Positions 35,601-43,683 of a DNA stretch of 64,000 bases are shown piece after piece. The DNA comes from Thermoplasmata archaeon (GTDB lineage Archaea; Thermoplasmatota; Thermoplasmata; Lutacidiplasmatales; UBA184). How positions within the stretch are numbered: position 1 is the first letter of the stretch; each line of letters begins with the position of its first letter. Made by a program: the position numbers and the translations under genes. The DNA is taken from contig DAHUZP010000072.1 of assembly GCA_027306505.1 (NCBI GenBank), positions 24,018 to 88,017 on the forward strand. The letters are read 5' to 3'. The notes below the pieces were generated by a model. That model ran no database searches and was not told the origin of the DNA. It saw only the letters and a program-made list of their open reading frames with translations.

Positions 35601-36625
35601 GCCTGGTCCTGGTGACCTTCCTCGTTGGCCCCGCGGGGAGCGGAACGATCCGGGTGAACGGGGTCGCAACGCCTTCGGGGAACGTCTCTGGTCTCCTTCC
35701 TGGAGATTACCAGGTCCAGGCGCTGGCGCGGCCCGGGTTCTCCTTTGCAGGATGGTACGCGTCGAACCCCTCGGGGTTGCTCTTCCAATCCGCGGGCGCC
35801 TCGACGACCACCCTGCAGGTGAACGGTGGCTCCGGCTCCGGGGGGACTGTGGTCGCCGAGTTCTCCGCTCCCCGGCCCTTCTCCGTGGTGGTCCAGGTAG
35901 CTCCCCCCAGCACGGCCAACCTCACGGTCAACGGCACGCCCACCGCGGGAGGCTCCACCTTGACGCTCCGAGAGGGGGTCTATCCCCTCCGGGCCTCCGC
36001 GGGACCCGGTCGAGGTTTCTTGAGCTGGGTCACTCAAGGCGCCGTGAACGTCTCGTGGAACCTCCCTTCGACCCTGATGGAGGTGGGAGGCAACGGCACG
36101 GTCGAGGCCCAGACGACGTCCACGGCGGGCGTCTCCCCCACCCTCTACGCGATCTCCCTCACCGTCTCCCCGTCCGGGGTCTCCACGGTACTCTCGGTCG
36201 GGACGACCACCTACGCGCCGGGCACGGCGATCGACGTTCCGGCCGGCAGCTACGCCCTCACCCTCACCGTGCCGTCCGGCTACACCTTCCAGGGTTGGAC
36301 GACGACCGGCGGAGCGTCGGTCGCTTCCCTGGGGTCCTCATCGACGCAGCTCCTGGTGACCGGTAACGGGACGCTCACGGCAGACCTTGTGCGCTCCGGT
36401 GCGGGTGGCATCTTCGGGCTGGGGCTCTCGACGACGACCCTCGAGGTGTTCGCCCTCTTGCTGGTGGTCCTGGTGGCCGTGATCATCATCGGAGCGAGCC
36501 GGCACCGTTCGCACGACCAGCGACGGGGCGGGAATCCCCCACCTGCCCAAGGACCCGAAGGTCCAGGAGCGGTGAACGCGGGCTACGAGGGTGAGGAAGG
36601 CCCCGCGTACGACGAACCGACCTGA
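32630..36625 (+). CDS. Giant repeat-containing surface protein with C-terminal anchor
   Basis: About 1331 residues. After a signal segment comes an approximately 450-residue N-terminal exported domain rich in sequons, then about seven PKD/Ig-like repeats of about 88 residues (see the repeat entry), then Cys-poor modules with GFSFAGWYASNP, GRGFLSWVTQG and GYTFQGWTTTGG, which match the 'G-F-x-GW' beta-repeats of bacterial surface proteins (InlB/listeria-type). A single transmembrane helix (LEVFALLLVVLVAVIIIGA) and a short charged cytoplasmic tail end the protein. No catalytic motif was seen. Likely a glycosylated surface or adhesion protein. Start is uncertain among 32576, 32603, 32618 and 32630; the last fits the promoter. 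Confidence 0.82.
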   Translation: MTRLFVSPSCAPALVGVALLTVAAIGTLVASGWAPLLLAPGSVGAGLPGQLPYPDAPHPATASTHPLAVAFPWWGGLAYVGPNTTGVQTFLGNVTIPLTIADRLGYNYTLGIEATDGSCTTVGAGIEDSQGTWRFHWSLAPFGAPSQQGWALHLAPGDTYQVVIVSVGGDVEASIYNVSHANEYNSTASPEATSGPYLDGANGLALGPYLCGGVASPPAVSLIVRSVGGGSTTFGPSRDLFLQDENFYLLSSPWTSFQAPNLWDPYLHGAPGTFAPEQSWATADLIVQATDHPVDQIATTTTPRTDVDVGMTAAVGIVGTPATVPAGENDFAFAQIEFGDSYPGASSLSFATCQSLNGSNSNSGYPGGDTGYAAEYGYASNTTTVSIHLGYVFDPATNISLDYRCYTQPLSSSGNLTMWGLSYLTYPWTASTPNYVDALTSGVREPLGMNALKWNVAVHALPVVGVSTPTPAVVVGQSASFVAWERGGSPALTYQWLVDGSVQAGCTTLSCALSWGSPGSHQVWMSVTDAFGARAVSPHLNETVDPALTSSISPYPTAAATLGAPLTLSAAWSGGTGGNSFTFWRNGSLSPVQLQVGPSSTYALVLTHGGTYQSWVDVNDSAGNVAVSPHTNVTETLALAAVLSPLSGRTESGALPVTLSVSVAGGQGSYVVSWYHPGALTATGTCWAQCNLSGAAPGTYEVWVGVTDGGGARNVSAHANITVLPALVFSSWQGPSVVDAGANDTFGALFVGGASPETYQWDLNGAPVPYCALANCSVVVPSTPAAKLQVNATDALGITAMSSPFWVVSAPALSVALSSPLPPALVEVGQAVGIWAKASSGVGGDAYGFLTSAAPGLALGVGPWGNFSWAPVLPGNYQVWAEANDSTGYRVVSSHANITVVTALALTVLPAPLASVSVGTLLNASASATGGSTPFTFTWYSDGAVQGSCAGSYCDYQWSSAGTHQIWAAVTDGLGVRSVAPHTNVSVRTGSLVLVTFLVGPAGSGTIRVNGVATPSGNVSGLLPGDYQVQALARPGFSFAGWYASNPSGLLFQSAGASTTTLQVNGGSGSGGTVVAEFSAPRPFSVVVQVAPPSTANLTVNGTPTAGGSTLTLREGVYPLRASAGPGRGFLSWVTQGAVNVSWNLPSTLMEVGGNGTVEAQTTSTAGVSPTLYAISLTVSPSGVSTVLSVGTTTYAPGTAIDVPAGSYALTLTVPSGYTFQGWTTTGGASVASLGSSSTQLLVTGNGTLTADLVRSGAGGIFGLGLSTTTLEVFALLLVVLVAVIIIGASRHRSHDQRRGGNPPPAQGPEGPGAVNAGYEGEEGPAYDEPT
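34009..35590 (+). repeat. Approximately 88-residue tandem protein repeats ending in H-x-N-x-T/S
   Basis: Within the giant surface protein, successive PKD/Ig-like units end with SPHLNET, SPHTNVT, SAHANIT, SSHANIT and APHTNVS. Their DNA positions (about 34240, 34510, 34770, 35305 and 35565) are spaced by about 260-270 bases or a multiple, because one unit in between has NATDALGITAM instead. Each ending contains an N-glycosylation sequon directly after the conserved His. Confidence 0.75.
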
Positions 36626-36743
36626 CGGGTGCCCTCGGCTCGGTCGCGGAGAGGGGACGCGGGAGGGGCCCGCCTCCCGTGGGGGCCGCTCCGCGAAGGC
36701 ACCCTCCAAATAGGGTCCCTCATTACGCCGTCAGGGGAGCACC

Positions 36744-37304
36744 GTGGCCGACGCGGGGACCCAGCACCGGACCTTGCCCAGCAACGAGGCCGTGAAGCTC
36801 GAGGCCATCGCCCGCCTCCTACGGCAGGCCCTTCGTCTGGCCGAGGGCGCAGAAGCCTCCGCCCACGAGCGTGCGTCCACCGTTACGCCCCCCGTTCCAT
36901 CCCCCGTTGCTCCTCCTGTTGCTTCACCCAGCCCCCCCTCTGCGAGCACCCCCACGGCTCCGCCCGCAGCTGCGGAGGGGTCCTCCGACACCGATGGGCT
37001 CGGCGCCCGACCGTCGGGAGGAGACACGAGCCGGTCCGGCGCGGGTGGACCGCCCCAAGTGGGCTACCTCCTCGGGCTCCTGCAGACCGAGCAGTCGCGC
37101 ATGGACGAGACGAAGAAGGAGGTCGCCCGCAAGGACGCGGAGCTCAGTTTGAAGCTCCAGTTCGCGAAGAAGAAGGAAGAGGACCTGGAGGTCCGAGAGG
37201 GCGAGCTCAAGAAGCTGGACGCCCAGCTACGGGTGCGCGAGATGCAGATCACCCGGCGAGAGGAACGCATGCGCGAGATGGGGCGCATGGGTCCGGCCGA
37301 CTGA
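36744..37304 (+). CDS. Coiled-coil protein with C-terminal charged helix
   Basis: A 186-residue unrecognised protein. A short N-terminal helix (NEAVKLEAIARLLRQALRLAE) is followed by about 70 Pro/Ala/Ser-rich residues and then a long charged coiled coil (from QVGYLLGLLQTEQSRMDETK to RREERMREMGRMG). GTG start at 36744, with AAATAG at 36708-36713 about 33 bases upstream as likely promoter. Similar coiled-coil proteins are frequent in this lineage (compare the gene at 18507). No function can be given. Confidence 0.65.
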   Translation: MADAGTQHRTLPSNEAVKLEAIARLLRQALRLAEGAEASAHERASTVTPPVPSPVAPPVASPSPPSASTPTAPPAAAEGSSDTDGLGARPSGGDTSRSGAGGPPQVGYLLGLLQTEQSRMDETKKEVARKDAELSLKLQFAKKKEEDLEVREGELKKLDAQLRVREMQITRREERMREMGRMGPAD

Positions 37305-37381
37305 GCCCCACTCCCCGGAGCCCGGAGGAGGGGATCGCTCCCGCCCCGTAGGTTCCCCACCGCGCTCCTCGCGCCAGCGAA

Positions 37382-37639
37382 CTACGGTCCTTGCGGTCGC
37401 ATCGTGGGGAGTGCCCCCGGAGGCCTGGGAAACCGGCCGCGCTCGAGCTCGGAGAGAAAGGTCACCAGGAAGGCCTCCGCGCGTCGGGGATCCTCCTCCC
37501 TTGCGAGCAGGAAACCTCGACACAGCCGCGCGAGATGGCTTCGAACTTCTCCACCGGGTGCTCGTGTCGTTTCCTCTGATCGGGAGTCTTTCAAAACAGC
37601 TCCCCCTGGTCCGTAGATATACGTATCGATGTCCCCCAT
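37382..37639 (-). CDS. Possible small protein in the 37.3-37.8 kb spacer
   Basis: A possible 85-residue product (MGDIDTYIYGPGGAV onward) with a plausible helical core (SHLARLCRGFLLAREEDPRR, EAFLVTFLSELERG). An AT-rich box ATATACGTAT at about 37614-37623 lies inside the first codons; if it is a minus-strand promoter, translation could begin at a TTG at 37594 instead. Base composition is less GC-rich at its 5' end than in neighbours. Unrecognised, and the remaining spacer (37305-37771) shows nothing else except the promoter of the next plus-strand gene. Confidence 0.35.
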   Translation of the reverse strand: MGDIDTYIYGPGGAVLKDSRSEETTRAPGGEVRSHLARLCRGFLLAREEDPRRAEAFLVTFLSELERGRFPRPPGALPTMRPQGP

Positions 37640-37771
37640 ATAACCGAAGCGGGGCACCCTGGCCGCTCGAGCGTTCCCGGAATGCGGTGGAGGGCTCCGT
37701 TTTGCGTGGTCCCGGTGCAGGCCCAACCTTTATGCCCGGTCCTCGGTCGACCCCGGGCAGGAGAGGTCTCC

Positions 37772-39172
37772 ATGTCAACGGCGGCGAAGCGTGCGGTCCC
37801 TGAGCCTGACGCGTCGAAGGTCACCAAGGCGCCCCGGGGCGTGGTCCTCCGCACGCCCATCCCCGGGCCCCGGGGGAAGGCCATCGTGGAACGCGACACC
37901 CAGTTCCTGATGACCTCCACCAAGACCGCGCCGGTCGTCGCCCAGTCCGGCAAAGGGGTCTGGGTCACCGATGTCGACGGTAACCGCTTCCTGGACTTCA
38001 CGAGCGGTGTCGGGGTCCTCGGCACCGGGCACTGCCACCCCACGGTGGTGGAGGCCGTGCAGAAGCAGGCCCAGGAACTGATGCACTTCGCCGGGACCGA
38101 CTTCTACTACGACATCCAGGTCCGGCTCGCCGAGCGCCTCGCGAAGATCGCCCCGGGGAAGGCGCCCAAGAAGGTGTTCTTCACGAACTCCGGGACGGAG
38201 AGCGTGGAGGCCGCGGTGAAGCTCGCCCGGTGGAACACGCAACGGCCGCTCACGCTGGGGCTCATCGGCTCCTTCCACGGCCGGAGCATGGGGGCGCTCT
38301 CCCTCACCTCGAGCAAGCCCGCGCAGCGCCGCCGCTTCAACGCCTACACCGGCGGAGGCGTCCACATCCCGGCGCCCACCTGCTACCGTTGCCCGTACAA
38401 GCTCGAGTACCCGAGCTGCGACGTCTATTGCGCGAAGATCCTCGAGGAGCTCTACTTCAACACGGTCCTCCCCCCGGAGGACATCGCCGCGTTCGTCGCG
38501 GAGCCCGTCATCGGCGAGGGCGGCTACGTGGTGCCTCCAAAGGAGTACTTCCAGCTCATGCAGAAGATCCTGAAGCCCCACGGGATCCTGCACGTCTCGG
38601 ACGAGGTCCAGGCCGGCATGGGCCGGACCGGCAAGTGGTGGGGGATCGAGAACTTCGGGGTCGCCCCCGACATGATCACCACCGCGAAGGCGCTCGGGAG
38701 CGGCCTCCCCATCGGTGCCCTCGTCGCTGACGCGAAGCTCGACTACAGCTACCAGGGGGCCCACTCCAACACCTACGGCGGCAACGCGGTGGCCTGCGCC
38801 TCCTCGCTCGCCACCTTCGAGGTCTTCGACCGCGAGCACCTCCTCGAGAACGCGACCGAGCAGGGGAACCACCTGGTGAAGCGACTGAAGGAGCTCCAGG
38901 CGAAGTACGAGTGCATCGGAGACGTCCGCGGGCTTGGGCTGATGGTCGCGACTGACTTCGTGAAGGACCGCAAGACCCGGGAGCACGCCTCCAAGCTGCG
39001 GGACCGAGTCGAGGTCGAGGCCTACCAACGAGGGCTCGTGCTGCTGGGTTGCGGACGCTCCGCGATCCGCTTCATCCCGGCGCTCGTGGTCAAGGAAGCG
39101 GAGATCGACGAGGCGGTGGAGATCTACGACCAGTCCATCGCGGCGGCGCTCAAGTCCGTCGGAGCTTCCTAG
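37772..39172 (+). CDS. Class III PLP aminotransferase (GABA/ornithine/racemase type)
   Basis: Fold type I enzyme of 466 residues. Motifs: TNSGTESVEAAVKLAR (phosphate loop), GSFHGRSMGALSLTSSK, EPVIGEGGYVVPP, VSDEVQAGMGRTG, and TTAKALGSGLPIGA with the Schiff-base Lys. TCYRCPYKLEYPSC carries closely spaced cysteines as in archaeal relatives that act on 4-aminobutyrate, ornithine or as amino-acid racemases. Substrate not resolved. Start at ATG 37772, with CAGGAGAGGTCTCC just upstream as ribosome binding site and CTTTAT about 41 bases upstream. The last 23 bases overlap the convergent epimerase gene. Confidence 0.9.
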   Translation: MSTAAKRAVPEPDASKVTKAPRGVVLRTPIPGPRGKAIVERDTQFLMTSTKTAPVVAQSGKGVWVTDVDGNRFLDFTSGVGVLGTGHCHPTVVEAVQKQAQELMHFAGTDFYYDIQVRLAERLAKIAPGKAPKKVFFTNSGTESVEAAVKLARWNTQRPLTLGLIGSFHGRSMGALSLTSSKPAQRRRFNAYTGGGVHIPAPTCYRCPYKLEYPSCDVYCAKILEELYFNTVLPPEDIAAFVAEPVIGEGGYVVPPKEYFQLMQKILKPHGILHVSDEVQAGMGRTGKWWGIENFGVAPDMITTAKALGSGLPIGALVADAKLDYSYQGAHSNTYGGNAVACASSLATFEVFDREHLLENATEQGNHLVKRLKELQAKYECIGDVRGLGLMVATDFVKDRKTREHASKLRDRVEVEAYQRGLVLLGCGRSAIRFIPALVVKEAEIDEAVEIYDQSIAAALKSVGAS

Positions 39173-40124
39173 AAAGGCCCGCGCGCGAGGTCCCGACCCG
39201 GCGGGGGGCCCTGGGGTCCCCCCGGGACCGCCCTGAGAGCTCCCGGCAGACCTCCGGCAGCCCCTCGAGGTAGCTCGGGTAGGACGGCGTCCATCCGAGG
39301 GCCCGGAGCGCGGAGTTGGACGCCCGACGGTTCGCCGCATTGAGGAGAGCGAGGTCGGGGCCCCAGTCGGCCTGGGCCCGCTCGAGGGGGATGCCCGTGG
39401 GAGATGCGACGCCGAGCTGGCTCGCGAGGGCCTCGGAGAAGACCCGCACGGTCACCGGCCGGTCGTCGGCCACAAGGTAGGTCGCCCCCCGCACGCCGTG
39501 CGAGGACAATCGGAGGAAAGCCTCGCCACAGTCCTTCCAGTGCACGGGTGACATGTGGTTGGAACCGTCCCCCACGTAACGGAAGGTCCCCTCCTGCAGC
39601 TCCTTGGCCCAGGAGGCGAGCCAGGAGCCCGGACCGTACACCATGCCCGGACGGGCGATCACCGGGTCGATCGACCGGCGCGAGCCCGCGGTCCGGGCCA
39701 CCTCCTCCGCCTCGTAGTTCAGCTGCGAGAGGTGGAGCGGTCGCAGCGGGCTCGACTCGACCAGGGTCCCGGGTACGTCACCGTAGACCCAGTAGCCCGA
39801 GCCTAGGACGACACGCGGAACCCCCTGGGCGACCGCCGCCTCGATGAGCCGGCGTGCCCCCTCCACGCGGACCTGACGGAGCTCCTCAAGGTCCCCTGAA
39901 GAGCTCTGGGCCAAGTGGACGATGGCGTCGCACCCCGCGAGGCTGGAAGCATACTCCCGAGGCTCGAGCAGGTCGCCGAGCACGGGCGTCGCCCCCAGAG
40001 CGGTGATGCCCTTCGCCTGCTCCGCCCTCCGGACCAGCCCTCGCACCTCCACGCCTGAGCCTCGGGCCGACGTGAGGAGGGCCCTCCCCAGGAAACCGGC
40101 CGCCCCCGAAACGAACAGCCTCAT
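39150..40124 (-). CDS. NAD-dependent epimerase/dehydratase family protein
   Basis: Extended SDR protein of 324 residues. MRLFVSGAAGFLGRAL carries the GxxGxxG NAD loop. VLGSGYWVYGD and VIARPGMVYGPGSW match the family. The usual Tyr-x-x-x-Lys pair is not intact: the expected place reads LNYEAEEVAR, with Glu where Lys is normal, so catalysis may be altered or lost. The start is the ATG at 40124 immediately before the conserved N-terminus. Divergent from the alcohol dehydrogenase; 3' end overlaps the convergent aminotransferase. Confidence 0.85.
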   Translation of the reverse strand: MRLFVSGAAGFLGRALLTSARGSGVEVRGLVRRAEQAKGITALGATPVLGDLLEPREYASSLAGCDAIVHLAQSSSGDLEELRQVRVEGARRLIEAAVAQGVPRVVLGSGYWVYGDVPGTLVESSPLRPLHLSQLNYEAEEVARTAGSRRSIDPVIARPGMVYGPGSWLASWAKELQEGTFRYVGDGSNHMSPVHWKDCGEAFLRLSSHGVRGATYLVADDRPVTVRVFSEALASQLGVASPTGIPLERAQADWGPDLALLNAANRRASNSALRALGWTPSYPSYLEGLPEVCRELSGRSRGDPRAPRRVGTSRAGLSRKLRRT

Positions 40125-40292
40125 GTCGCCTGCTCCAAGTCCCCCGGACGCCAAAAGGGAGCCCGTCCGGGCTTCGGGTCGCTAACTTCCCGGCATCCGT
40201 GGAGGGACCGCGCCGGGCCCCGCACTGCCCGAGAGGGCAGCCTCCCCTCGACGACGGGGAAGAGGTAAGAGGGGCACCCCTTCCAGCGAACT

Positions 40293-41333
40293 GTGAAGGC
40301 GGCCCTGCTCTCCCCTCAAGGGGTCGTCGTTTCCGACCTCCCCGCTCCGCGCGCCGGAGCTGGAGAGATCGTGGTGGACCTGCGGGCCTGCGGGGTCTGC
40401 GGCACGGACCTCGAGAAGGTCCGAGGGAACTACTCGGCCACGGGGAGGATCGGTCACGAGCCCGCCGGGATCGTCCGGGAGGTGGGCGAGGGAGCGACGG
40501 GCCTGTCGGTCGGGGACCGAGTGTTCGTCCACCATCATGTGTCCTGTGGCACCTGCCCCGTGTGCGCCGCGGGAACGCCGACGTTCTGTCCTCAGTACCA
40601 GTCCACCAACATCGACCCCGGAGGATTCGCGGAGAGCTTCCGGGTCCCTGCGACGAACGTGCGCGCGGGAGCGGTCCTTCCCCTCCCTCCCCACGTGAGC
40701 GACATTGAGGCCACCTTCATCGAGCCCCTGGGCTGCTGCCTCGAGGGGCTGTGGTCGACCCCGTTCCGCGCCGGCCAGAAGGTCGTCCTCTTGGGGTTGG
40801 GACCGATCGGCCTGCTCTATCTCCGGCTCCTCAAGGCCCTCGGGGTGGGATGGGTCGCGGCCGGGGACCTGTCCCCTTACCGGCGCGAGACCGCCCAACG
40901 GAGCGGCGCGGACCTCGCCTTCGACCCTCGAGAGGCCGGTTCGCTGGGGCCCGCTTTGGAGCGGGCGACCGGTGGTCTGGGAGCGGATCTCGTCGTGGTC
41001 GCGACGGGGGCCCCCAGGGCCATCGCGCAAGGGACCGGGTTCTCGCGGCGGGGCGGGACCGTGAACCTATTCGGCCTCCCGGAGAAGGGCTCTCGTCTGG
41101 ACTACGACCTTCAGCAGCTCTACCTTCGTGGGATCCGCATCGTCCCCACCTACGCCACCACCGAACGGGGAACGAGGGAAGCGCTGAAGCTCATCTCCAT
41201 GGGGCGCGTGCGGGTCGCTGACCTCGCGACGCACCAGTTCCCGCTAGCGCAGGCCGCCGATGCCTTTGCGCAGGCCACCCGGACCGAGGAAGCCATCAAG
41301 GTCGTGGTCACCATCGGGGCTCCCTCGTCGTGA
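40293..41333 (+). CDS. Zinc-dependent medium-chain alcohol dehydrogenase
   Basis: MDR-superfamily oxidoreductase of 346 residues. Catalytic zinc ligands are in ACGVCGTD and GHEPAG; structural zinc cysteines in SCGTCPVCAAGTPTFC. The nucleotide domain has VVLLGLGPIGLLYLRLLKA. It resembles threonine/sorbitol dehydrogenases. GTG start at 40293. The LsrF-like aldolase follows after about 120 bases on the same strand, so the two may act on related phosphorylated or polyol substrates (inference). Confidence 0.9.
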   Translation: MKAALLSPQGVVVSDLPAPRAGAGEIVVDLRACGVCGTDLEKVRGNYSATGRIGHEPAGIVREVGEGATGLSVGDRVFVHHHVSCGTCPVCAAGTPTFCPQYQSTNIDPGGFAESFRVPATNVRAGAVLPLPPHVSDIEATFIEPLGCCLEGLWSTPFRAGQKVVLLGLGPIGLLYLRLLKALGVGWVAAGDLSPYRRETAQRSGADLAFDPREAGSLGPALERATGGLGADLVVVATGAPRAIAQGTGFSRRGGTVNLFGLPEKGSRLDYDLQQLYLRGIRIVPTYATTERGTREALKLISMGRVRVADLATHQFPLAQAADAFAQATRTEEAIKVVVTIGAPSS

Positions 41334-41457
41334 TCCACGGGTCGGAGAGTCCGCCAGCAGCGACCGTATGGATCGGTGCGTCCCTCGCTCCCGCGCAGGC
41401 CCCTCGAAGCCTCTTTAGGGGGGCGCCTTTCGTGCATCTGGCCCGAGGGCGTTGACC

Positions 41458-42303
41458 ATGGACTGGGGACTGAAGAACCGACTCTCGCGCATGATCAAGC
41501 CGACCACCGGAAAGTCCGTCATGCTCGCGGTGGACCACGGGTACTTCATGGGGCCGACCCACGGGCTCGAGGTCCCCCGTACCACCATCGCTCCCCTGCT
41601 CCCCTACTGCGACGCGCTCGCGTTGACCCGCGGGGTCCTCCGTAACTGCGTGGACCCCGGGGCCGATGTGCCCATCTTGCTCCGGGTCTCTGGAGGCGCC
41701 TCGGTGGTCGGCGAGGACCTCTCCCACGAGGACATCACGACCTCCATGGAGGAGGCGATCCGCCTCAACGTGGCCGGAGTGGCCATGAGCGTGTTCATCG
41801 GGAGCGCCCACGAGCATCCCACCCTCGTCAACCTGGGTAAGCTCGTGGACGAGGGGGAGCGCTTCGGCATCCCCGTCGTGGGCATCACGGCCGTGGGCAA
41901 GGAGCTCCAGAAGAGGGACTCGCGCTACCTCTCCCTAGCTTCGCGACTATGCGCCGAGATGGGCGCCCATGTCATCAAGACCTACTACTGCGAGGAGGGA
42001 TTCGACAAGGTCGTGGAAGGATGTCCCGCCCCCATCGTTGTCGCTGGCGGCCCCAAGTTCAAGTCGGACAAGGAGGCCCTGGAACTCGCCCACCACGCGA
42101 TCGAGATCGGCGCGGTCGGGGTCGACATGGGGAGGAACATCTGGCAGTCCGAGCACCCGGTCGCGATGATCCGGGGGATTCGCGCGATTGTCCACGACAA
42201 GGCGACCGTCAAGGAGGCGCTCGACGTCATGGCGGAAGCGAGGCAGAGCGCTCCCAGAGCGCTCTCTCCGACGAGCCCCCGTCCTAGAGCGAGCCGCGGC
42301 TGA
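41458..42303 (+). CDS. LsrF/DhnA-family class I aldolase or thiolase
   Basis: TIM-barrel Schiff-base enzyme of 281 residues. LDWG-type start (MDWGLKNRLSRMIKP), VMLAVDHGYFMGPTHGLE, HVIKTYYCEEGF with the Schiff-base Lys-174, PIVVAGGPK and GVDMGRNIWQSEHPVAM closely follow E. coli LsrF, which cleaves phosphorylated autoinducer-2 products, as I remember that sequence. The broader family also contains archaeal fructose-bisphosphate aldolase and the first enzyme of the archaeal aromatic pathway. The LsrF-like details favour a thiolase/aldolase on a small phospho-diketone, but no other lsr genes are present. ATG start; an upstream in-frame TTG is less likely. Confidence 0.88.
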   Translation: MDWGLKNRLSRMIKPTTGKSVMLAVDHGYFMGPTHGLEVPRTTIAPLLPYCDALALTRGVLRNCVDPGADVPILLRVSGGASVVGEDLSHEDITTSMEEAIRLNVAGVAMSVFIGSAHEHPTLVNLGKLVDEGERFGIPVVGITAVGKELQKRDSRYLSLASRLCAEMGAHVIKTYYCEEGFDKVVEGCPAPIVVAGGPKFKSDKEALELAHHAIEIGAVGVDMGRNIWQSEHPVAMIRGIRAIVHDKATVKEALDVMAEARQSAPRALSPTSPRPRASRG

Positions 42304-42348
42304 ACCGCCCGCCCATTCCCAGGTCCGCCTCCGAGGCCCGGACCGGGC

Positions 42349-42912
42349 CTACCGGCGTGCCCCCCGAGCCGACCGCTTGGGCCGCGCCTTGCGGCGAGCA
42401 GGGTGTGGCGGACGAAGGTCGTAGCGCATCTCCCAGGTCCTCTCGAAGCCCAGGTTCGTGTAGACGCCTCGCCCCATGTCCGAGGCGTGGAGGCTCACGC
42501 GAGGGTAACCCTCTTTCCGGGCCCATCGCAACATCGACCGGATGACCGAGCTCGCGACCCCCCTCCCGCGCGCCGAGGGCTCGGTGAACATGGACATCAC
42601 GTAGGGCAGCTTCCCGGCGGGCCAGAGGGGTCGGGGCTGGAGCTCACGGAGCCAGACACAGCCGCTGCCCACCGCCGTGCCCCGAGGGAGCTCCACGATG
42701 AACCCCACGACCTCGTGGCGGCGCAGGCGGGGAAGCAGCCAGGCCCGGTAGACCCGGTCCGCATCCGCGAGGGCGCGGGCGCTGTAGGAGGTGTGCGCGT
42801 CGATGTCCTCCCACATCCCATGCCGGTGGCAGACCAGGACGTCAACGTCCCGCGGACCCGCATTCCGCACGTGGAGTCGGGGCTTGGGCCCACGGGAAGG
42901 ACGGCTAGCCAT
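42349..42912 (-). CDS. GNAT N-acetyltransferase
   Basis: A 187-residue acetyltransferase. The acetyl-CoA loop is PSARGRGVASSVIRSML, preceded by the strand YVMSMFTE and followed by VSLHASDMGRGVYTNLGFE, typical of GNAT. The C-terminus is strongly basic. Substrate unknown. It stands alone between the convergent aldolase and the FMN reductase upstream on the same strand (60-base gap). Confidence 0.88.
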   Translation of the reverse strand: MASRPSRGPKPRLHVRNAGPRDVDVLVCHRHGMWEDIDAHTSYSARALADADRVYRAWLLPRLRRHEVVGFIVELPRGTAVGSGCVWLRELQPRPLWPAGKLPYVMSMFTEPSARGRGVASSVIRSMLRWARKEGYPRVSLHASDMGRGVYTNLGFERTWEMRYDLRPPHPARRKARPKRSARGARR

Positions 42913-42972
42913 GGTCCGGGCCTACGTCTCTGAGGGCGACCTGCCCGAGCTTTGGGGCGATGGACCGCGCCC

Positions 42973-43545
42973 TCACGCCGGGGCTTCGCGGAGCGCTTTC
43001 AGCGCCTTTGCCCAGGGCAGCAGGTCGTTCAGCACCCGACCCAACATTTCCACCTTCGAGGGGTCCGGCTTGAACGTGGTGTAGTTCTCGAAGTCCGTGC
43101 CCAGGTAGAAGAAGGCCTGACTGCGGACGTCCGCGATCTTCACCTCGGCCAACACCAGCCGGAGGCTCTCAGCGGCGCGGACACCTCCCGCGCTACCGTA
43201 GCTCACGATCCCGGCGGCCTTGTTGTTCCACTCGGCCCAAACGAAATCGATCGCGTTCTTGAGGGCGCCCGTGAGGCCGTGGTTGTACTCCGGCGTGATG
43301 AAGATGTATCCGTCGAACGACGCGACCTTCTCCGCCCAGCGCTTGGTGTGGTCCTTGGAATAGCGCCCCAAGGAGGCGGGGATCGGCTCGTCCAGCAACG
43401 GGAGGTGGAAGGAGGCGACGTCCACGATCTCGAAGTCCGCCTCCGTGCGAGAGCGCGACTGCTCGAGGACCCATCGGGCGACCTGCTCAGCGACACGCCC
43501 CGGCCTCGTGCTTCCCACTATGATCCCGATCTTGAGCTTCGACAT
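42973..43545 (-). CDS. NAD(P)H-dependent FMN reductase
   Basis: Flavodoxin-like FMN reductase of 190 residues. GSTRPGRVAEQVA is the FMN phosphate loop, and TPEYNHGLTGALKNAIDF is the conserved flavin-ring segment. Start at the ATG at 43545 (MSKLKIGIIVGS), with a GGAGGA about 20 bases upstream on its strand. Likely quinone or free-flavin reductase; exact acceptor unknown. Confidence 0.9.
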   Translation of the reverse strand: MSKLKIGIIVGSTRPGRVAEQVARWVLEQSRSRTEADFEIVDVASFHLPLLDEPIPASLGRYSKDHTKRWAEKVASFDGYIFITPEYNHGLTGALKNAIDFVWAEWNNKAAGIVSYGSAGGVRAAESLRLVLAEVKIADVRSQAFFYLGTDFENYTTFKPDPSKVEMLGRVLNDLLPWAKALKALREAPA

Positions 43546-43683
43546 TGGACGACCCCGTTCCTCCTCGACCAACCGGTTCATGCAGAAGACGAATCGCTAT
43601 CGGAAGCGCGAGTGGCTCCTGAGAGCGATAGTGGCCCCCGATGGGTCGGCGGGCTCACCGCTCCGCCCTGCGGGAGCGCCGCC

